Both the position numbers and the translations under genes were made by a program. A stretch of DNA of 64,000 bases. Origin: JAEZHK01 sp040768845. GTDB lineage: Bacteria > Bacillota > Clostridia > Christensenellales > Aristaeellaceae. Shown one piece after another: positions 60,624-64,000 of this stretch (position 1 is the stretch's first letter; each line of letters begins with the position of its first letter). Below the pieces are notes generated by a model. It worked only from the letters and a program-made list of their open reading frames with translations. It did not search any database and was not told the origin of the DNA. The stretch lies in NCBI GenBank assembly GCA_040768845.1, contig JAXGME010000006.1:186001-250000 (forward strand), given 5' to 3'.

Positions 60624-62076
60624 CTTTCAGCACCTCCCCATCCCGAAGCATCTGCGCCGCGCGCTTCACCAGCGCATGGTCGCCGCCGGCGGACACCAAC
60701 CCCGCCACCAGATCCCCGCTGCGGACCACCGCCGGGAACCAGAAGGTGCACTCGTCCCGCCGGTCGGCGACGCTCACCGGAACGCCCAGCGCCCGCGCGT
60801 CCTCGCCCACCTGCCGGTTCACCTCGCGCGAGGAGGTGACCGCGACGGCCATCGCCGCGCCCGCAAGGTCGCTTTTCAGGTATTCCCTGGAGATCCACGA
60901 AATGTCGCCCCGCTCCGCCAGCGGGTGAAGCCCCGGCGCCAGCCGGGGGGCCACGACGGTGATCCGGGCGCCGAAGGGGAGGAGGGCGTTGACCCTGCGG
61001 GCGGCGATCCGGCCGCCGCCCACCACCACCACGTCCCGGCCCGACAGGTCGATGAAGATCGGGAACCGGGGCGGCGCCCCGGCCGCGCTGCGCGCCAGGT
61101 GCCACCGTTCAAACCGCTCCAGGTATTCCTCCGCGATGCGGCGCGCCGACAGAATCTGGGAGACGTTCAGATCGCGCAGCCCGTCGGGCTTCAGATCGTC
61201 CAGGTTGATCAGCGTCGCGCCGGGCAGCGCGCCCACCGCGAGCTCGATGTCCCGCGGCATCGCAAGATCGACAAACAGCCGGTCGGCCGCCGGGAGGCAC
61301 GCCACCTGCGCCGCCCGCACCACGGTCTGCGCGCTGGATGTGGCGCTGACGATGAGCGGCGTCCGGGCCGCGCAGGCGGGCCACGCGTCAAAGGGCACGA
61401 ACTGCGCGCCTTCCCCCTCGGCGCCGTCCCTGGGCCGGTGGGTGCGGCGCGCCACCGTCACGCGGCACCCGCGGGCGAGGAGCGCGGCCGTCGTGAGCAT
61501 GCCCATGGCGCCGCCGCCGATGACCAGCGCCTGCCTTCCCGCCAGGCCGCCCAGGCGCGCCTCGGCCTCCCGGATGGCGCGCTCCGCGACGGAGGCGTCC
61601 GCCCGCACGAAGCGGAGCTCCGACCGGATCCGCTTCCCGCAGGTCTGCGCCAGCCGGAAGAGCGTGCTGAGGGCGGCGTCCATCGCGCCGCACGCCTGGG
61701 CGGCTTCGGCGGCCGACCGGATCTGGGCGAGGATCTGGTCCTCCCCCAGCACCTGCGAGCACAGCCCCGCCGCCACCTGCATCAGGTGCAGCGCCGCGTC
61801 CCGCCCCCGGCGCACCCGCACGGGGCCGCGGTTCTCCTCGCCGGAAAGCCCCAGCGCGCCCAGGAGCAGCGCGGCCGCGTCCGCCTCCGCGCCTTCCCGC
61901 AGGCTGAGATAGAGCTCCGTCCGGTTGCAGGTATTGACCAGCGCGTAGCCCTCCGCCCCGCCCGATGCCTTGAGGGCGTCCAGCGCCGAGGCGCGCGCCT
62001 GGTCTGTGAGCGCAAAGCGCTCCCGAATCTCTATCCCGGCCGTTTCGTGGTCCACGCCCGCCATTGCAATCATCAT
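60595..62076 (-). CDS. hemA-sirC: Glutamyl-tRNA reductase fused to precorrin-2 dehydrogenase
   Basis: A 493-aa bifunctional protein. The HemA part (about 1-320) reduces glutamyl-tRNA to glutamate-1-semialdehyde: GVDHETAGIEIRERF, the catalytic Cys in LVNTCNRTELYLS, GEDQILAQIRSAAEAAQ and the NADPH site ALVIGGGAMGMLTTAALLAR. Its helical dimerisation tail is cut to about 25 residues (RIAEEYLERFERWHLARS). The C-terminal part (from about 340: PIFIDLSGRDVVVVGGGRIA) is a SirC/CysG-B NAD-dependent precorrin-2 dehydrogenase with FGARITVVAPRL and REYLKSDL. I prefer the start at 62076 (GGAG 8 nt upstream, matching HemA N-termini); another ATG is at 62094. First gene of the haem operon. Confidence 0.93.
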   Translation of the reverse strand: MMIAMAGVDHETAGIEIRERFALTDQARASALDALKASGGAEGYALVNTCNRTELYLSLREGAEADAAALLLGALGLSGEENRGPVRVRRGRDAALHLMQVAAGLCSQVLGEDQILAQIRSAAEAAQACGAMDAALSTLFRLAQTCGKRIRSELRFVRADASVAERAIREAEARLGGLAGRQALVIGGGAMGMLTTAALLARGCRVTVARRTHRPRDGAEGEGAQFVPFDAWPACAARTPLIVSATSSAQTVVRAAQVACLPAADRLFVDLAMPRDIELAVGALPGATLINLDDLKPDGLRDLNVSQILSARRIAEEYLERFERWHLARSAAGAPPRFPIFIDLSGRDVVVVGGGRIAARRVNALLPFGARITVVAPRLAPGLHPLAERGDISWISREYLKSDLAGAAMAVAVTSSREVNRQVGEDARALGVPVSVADRRDECTFWFPAVVRSGDLVAGLVSAGGDHALVKRAAQMLRDGEVLKDAQNSDWQP

Positions 62077-62108
62077 GTACGCCGCTCCGTCCATGCCGCC
62101 GCGCGCTC

Positions 62109-62142
62109 AAAAGAAACGCCCTCCCCGGTTACGGGGAGGGCG
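62109..62142 (-). terminator. Terminator of the cobalamin riboswitch expression platform
   Basis: A perfect 10-bp stem (62117-62126 with 62133-62142) followed on the minus strand by TTTCTTTT, just upstream of hemA. A smaller hairpin with six T (62152-62170) lies before it. Either could stop transcription when cobalamin is bound. Confidence 0.8.
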
Positions 62143-62240
62143 TGGCACGGCAAAAAAGGCGGGAACCGCCTTGCGCCATGTCACATCGATAAGAGCCCGT
62201 TAACGGTGTGATCTGCCGCGAAACCGCGGCTATGTGGATC

Positions 62241-62400
62241 GGGCAGGTCTTCTGGCTTCGGCCTCTCCCTCGCGCCTTCCCGCGCAGCGCGCAGTGGCAA
62301 TGGCAAGGGGCATTGGGCCGTTACAGCGGCGATCCCGCGCGGGTTTTTCACCCGGCTTCCCTATTCTCCCGCGCGTGACGCGCGGGCACCTGATCCAGTT
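62241..62400 (-). promoter_or_regulatory. Cobalamin riboswitch aptamer
   Basis: The minus strand carries the class landmarks in order: AGGTGCCCG at the 5' end, AATAGGGAAGCCGGGTG, AACCCGCGCGGGATCGCCGCTGT in consensus form (read at 62325-62350), the B12 box GCCACTGC (62291-62298) and GCCAGAAGACCTGCCC at the 3' end. It sits between a consensus promoter and the haem operon, so adenosylcobalamin or a related form would switch off hemA-hemC-cobA/hemD-hemB-hemL. Confidence 0.95.
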
Positions 62401-62412
62401 TCTACGATTATT

Positions 62413-62441
62413 ATTCTACAAAAGAAAGCGCCGGATGTCAA
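62413..62441 (-). promoter_or_regulatory. Promoter of the riboswitch-haem operon
   Basis: Minus strand TTGACA (62436-62441), 17-bp spacer, TAGAAT (62413-62418). Confidence 0.85.
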
Positions 62442-62456
62442 CCGCGGAGCAAAAGG

Positions 62457-63482
62457 TCAGCCCTCCGCGTCAAAGGCGGCCCGGAGCGCCTCCAGCAGCC
62501 GATCGTCCAGCCGCGCGAGGGCGGACAGCTCCTCCTGGGAAAAGGCGCACAGCGCCCTTTCCTCGATGTCGCGCAGCCGGCGGTGCAGCGGCTGGAACAG
62601 CGCCTCGCCGCGCTCGGTGCGGAAGATGAGCGCGCTGCGGTGGTCCTCCCGGCTGGTCTGCCGCCGGATGAGGCCCTCCCGCTCCAGCCGCGCGAGCACG
62701 CCCGTCAGCGTCTGCGGCGGCATCACGAGGGCCGCGGCGATGTCCGAAGGGCGCACGCCCCGCGCGTGGTGTGAAACCATGTGCATCACCGAGTATTCCG
62801 TAAAGGAGAGCGGCCGCGCCTGAAACCAGTTTTGGTACAGCTGCGCCTGCCGCCTGGAAAACCGGATGTGGCGGCCAAAGAGCGCGACCTGCGGGATCGC
62901 GGCCTGCTCGTCGGCGGCGGGCCTGCGCGCCGTCAGGCACACCAGCGCCGCACCGCCCCCCAGCGCGGCAAGCCCCCGCGCCTCCCGCGACAGGATGTGC
63001 AGAAAGCCCAGTCCCCTCGCCCTTTCGTCCAGACCGCCCTCCGCGTCCAGCGAAACCAGCAGGCCGCCCTTTTTCAGAAGCCGCCTGCCCTCCGCCAGCG
63101 CCCGCTCCGGCTCGTCCAAATGCCCGAACAGCTCGCAGGCCACCACCGCGTCGAAGGACTCATCTTCAAAATCCATCCTCCGGCAGTTCATGACGCGGAA
63201 GTCGATGCGCTGCTTTCGGGACAGCGACGCCTCGTAGGCGCATTGAATCATCGCGGGGGCGCTGTCGACGCCAATGACGGCATGACCCAGCCCCGCCACC
63301 AGAATTGCCGCAAAGCCGCTTCCGGTGCCCATATCCAGCACCCGCAGCGGCTTTTCCGGCGGCAGCAGCGCGCCCAGAAACGCCCGCCACCGCGCCGCGC
63401 CCGCGCCGGACAGCGCCCCCGCCCGCTCCGAGGCCAGCCCATCCGCCGCCGCGTTCCAGAAATCGACGTCCTCCCGATGCAT
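62457..63482 (-). CDS. SAM-dependent methyltransferase fused to a MarR-type DNA-binding domain
   Basis: A 341-aa fusion. Residues 1 to about 190 are a class I methyltransferase: LRVLDMGTGSGFAAILVAGL is the SAM motif I, GVDSAPAMIQCAYEA motif II and FDAVVACELFGHLDEPERAL motif III/IV. From about 205 to the end is a MarR winged helix: PLSFTEYSVMHMVSHHARG, SDIAAALVMPPQTLTGVLARLEREG and the wing SREDHRSALIFRTERGEAL. The start at 63482 has GAGGAGC 8 nt upstream. It is divergent from cbiM, with two tandem palindromes between them. Whether the enzyme part is catalytic or senses SAM is unknown. Confidence 0.85.
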   Translation of the reverse strand: MHREDVDFWNAAADGLASERAGALSGAGAARWRAFLGALLPPEKPLRVLDMGTGSGFAAILVAGLGHAVIGVDSAPAMIQCAYEASLSRKQRIDFRVMNCRRMDFEDESFDAVVACELFGHLDEPERALAEGRRLLKKGGLLVSLDAEGGLDERARGLGFLHILSREARGLAALGGGAALVCLTARRPAADEQAAIPQVALFGRHIRFSRRQAQLYQNWFQARPLSFTEYSVMHMVSHHARGVRPSDIAAALVMPPQTLTGVLARLEREGLIRRQTSREDHRSALIFRTERGEALFQPLHRRLRDIEERALCAFSQEELSALARLDDRLLEALRAAFDAEG

Positions 63483-63559
63483 CGAACCACGCTCCTCGCT
63501 ACCAATATACCCAAACCCCCGCCGCGTGTCAACGCAGGGTCGCCCGCGCCGGATATTTG

Positions 63560-63573
63560 ATACCGAATCGTAT
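63560..63573. promoter_or_regulatory. Operator-like palindrome 1, ATAC-N6-GTAT
   Basis: ATACCGAATCGTAT lies in the divergent region between the methyltransferase-MarR gene and cbiM. An equally spaced ATAC-N6-GTAT follows exactly 20 bp away. Confidence 0.55.
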
Positions 63574-63579
63574 AAACTA

Positions 63580-63593
63580 ATACTTGACAGTAT
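63580..63593. promoter_or_regulatory. Operator-like palindrome 2, ATAC-N6-GTAT, overlapping a -35 box
   Basis: ATACTTGACAGTAT repeats the architecture of the first palindrome two helical turns away. Its centre contains a perfect rightward TTGACA (63584-63589), which could serve cbiM, although the -10 region 17 bp on (TGCATT) is poor. Confidence 0.55.
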
Positions 63594-63688
63594 ATTATGC
63601 GCGTGATGCATTGGTGCGGGGAAACGGCGCCCGCGGCGCGGCCGCCGTTTCGGGGATCATACCGACGTTGAAAAGAGGCGGATGGGCA

Positions 63689-64000
63689 ATGCGGTATTCA
63701 AGATCGGAACGGTGGACGCTGAGTCTCGCGGTTGCGTTCGCGGTCGTCTTTTCCCTCTCGTGGACGGCCGGGGCGATGCACATCATGGAGGGATACCTGC
63801 CGCTGGGCCACTGTGTGGCCTGGGGCGCGGTGAGCCTGCCGTTTCTGGTGGCGGGCGTCATCCGCATCCGGCACACGGTCCAGAAGAGCCGGCGCACGCT
63901 GATGCTGCTGGCGATGTCCGGCGCGTACGTATTCGTGCTGTCCTCGCTGAAGATTCCGTCCGTCACGGGCAGCTGCAGCCACATGACGGGCACCGGGCTT
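63689..64000 (+). CDS. cbiM: Cobalt ECF transporter component CbiM (partial, runs off the window)
   Basis: The first 104 residues of a membrane substrate-specificity protein for cobalt uptake. After a signal-like N-terminal helix (LSLAVAFAVVFSLSWTAGA) comes the hallmark MHIMEGYLPLGHCVAWGAV. After signal removal, the Met-His start binds the metal in CbiM/NikM proteins. SLPFLVAGVIRIRH and LSSLKIPSVTGSCSHMTGTG are also family-typical. The ATG at 63689 has AGAGGCGG upstream. cbiN, cbiQ and cbiO would be expected to the right. Cobalt uptake fits the neighbouring cobalamin genes. Confidence 0.93.
   Translation, partial: MRYSRSERWTLSLAVAFAVVFSLSWTAGAMHIMEGYLPLGHCVAWGAVSLPFLVAGVIRIRHTVQKSRRTLMLLAMSGAYVFVLSSLKIPSVTGSCSHMTGTGL

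Overview
The window is a GC-rich chromosome segment from an anaerobic, spore-lineage Firmicute, most likely class Clostridia. The evidence is spo0A at the left end, several rubredoxin/rubrerythrin proteins, a Trp-type T-box leader, a cobalamin riboswitch, clostridial-style tetrapyrrole genes and strong AGGAGG-type ribosome sites. No rRNA, tRNA, CRISPR array, insertion sequence or prophage was seen, and no species can be named from this sequence alone.

Layout, left to right. (1) 0-17.6 kb: spo0A; an aldo/keto reductase; galT facing glpK; a very acidic single-pass membrane protein; then a leftward block of a cysteine-desulfidase-like gene, a secreted barnase-type RNase, a barstar domain fused to a sugar-isomerase-like TIM barrel, and a second aldo/keto reductase. 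A KimA-like permease, a DsrE-like protein, a flavin disulfide oxidoreductase and a rubredoxin/rubrerythrin oxidative-stress cluster follow. (2) 17.7-24 kb: a marR-controlled efflux operon with a heterodimeric ABC exporter and two HlyD-type adaptors. A palindrome lies just downstream of the -10 box. (3) 24.1-25.5 kb: a repeat-containing secreted-protein gene broken by about four frameshifts. (4) 26-36 kb: a LacI-controlled sugar operon with a ribose-type ABC transporter, a FucU-type mutarotase, an L-xylulose-kinase-like FGGY kinase, a UlaE-like 3-epimerase and two paralogous cupin isomerase-like proteins.

(5) 36.2-41.5 kb: trpB2 behind a T-box with a UGG specifier, a GGDEF-EAL membrane protein, and a promoter-terminator unit for a structured non-coding RNA of about 330 nt. 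(6) 41.5-51.5 kb: glycerate kinase, then a rhamnose-type ABC transporter, a YesM/YesN-type two-component system, a uroporphyrinogen-decarboxylase-like protein and an L-rhamnose mutarotase. (7) 51.6-54.3 kb: an AgrC/AgrA-like sensor kinase and LytTR regulator. (8) 54.5-64 kb: tetrapyrrole and cobalamin genes. cbiK-cbiL run rightward and hemA/sirC-hemC-cobA/hemD-hemB-hemL run leftward behind a cobalamin riboswitch. A methyltransferase-MarR fusion diverges from a partial cbiM.

The clearest unusual system is the barnase/barstar pair at 8.7-10.2 kb, where the presumed immunity domain is the N-terminus of a metabolic-enzyme-like protein. Other noteworthy items are the methyltransferase-MarR fusion with tandem operator-like palindromes beside cbiM, a LacI regulator whose only sensible start codon is ATC, the non-coding RNA at 41.1-41.5 kb, and a ferredoxin-rubrerythrin fusion with an internal ribosome site.
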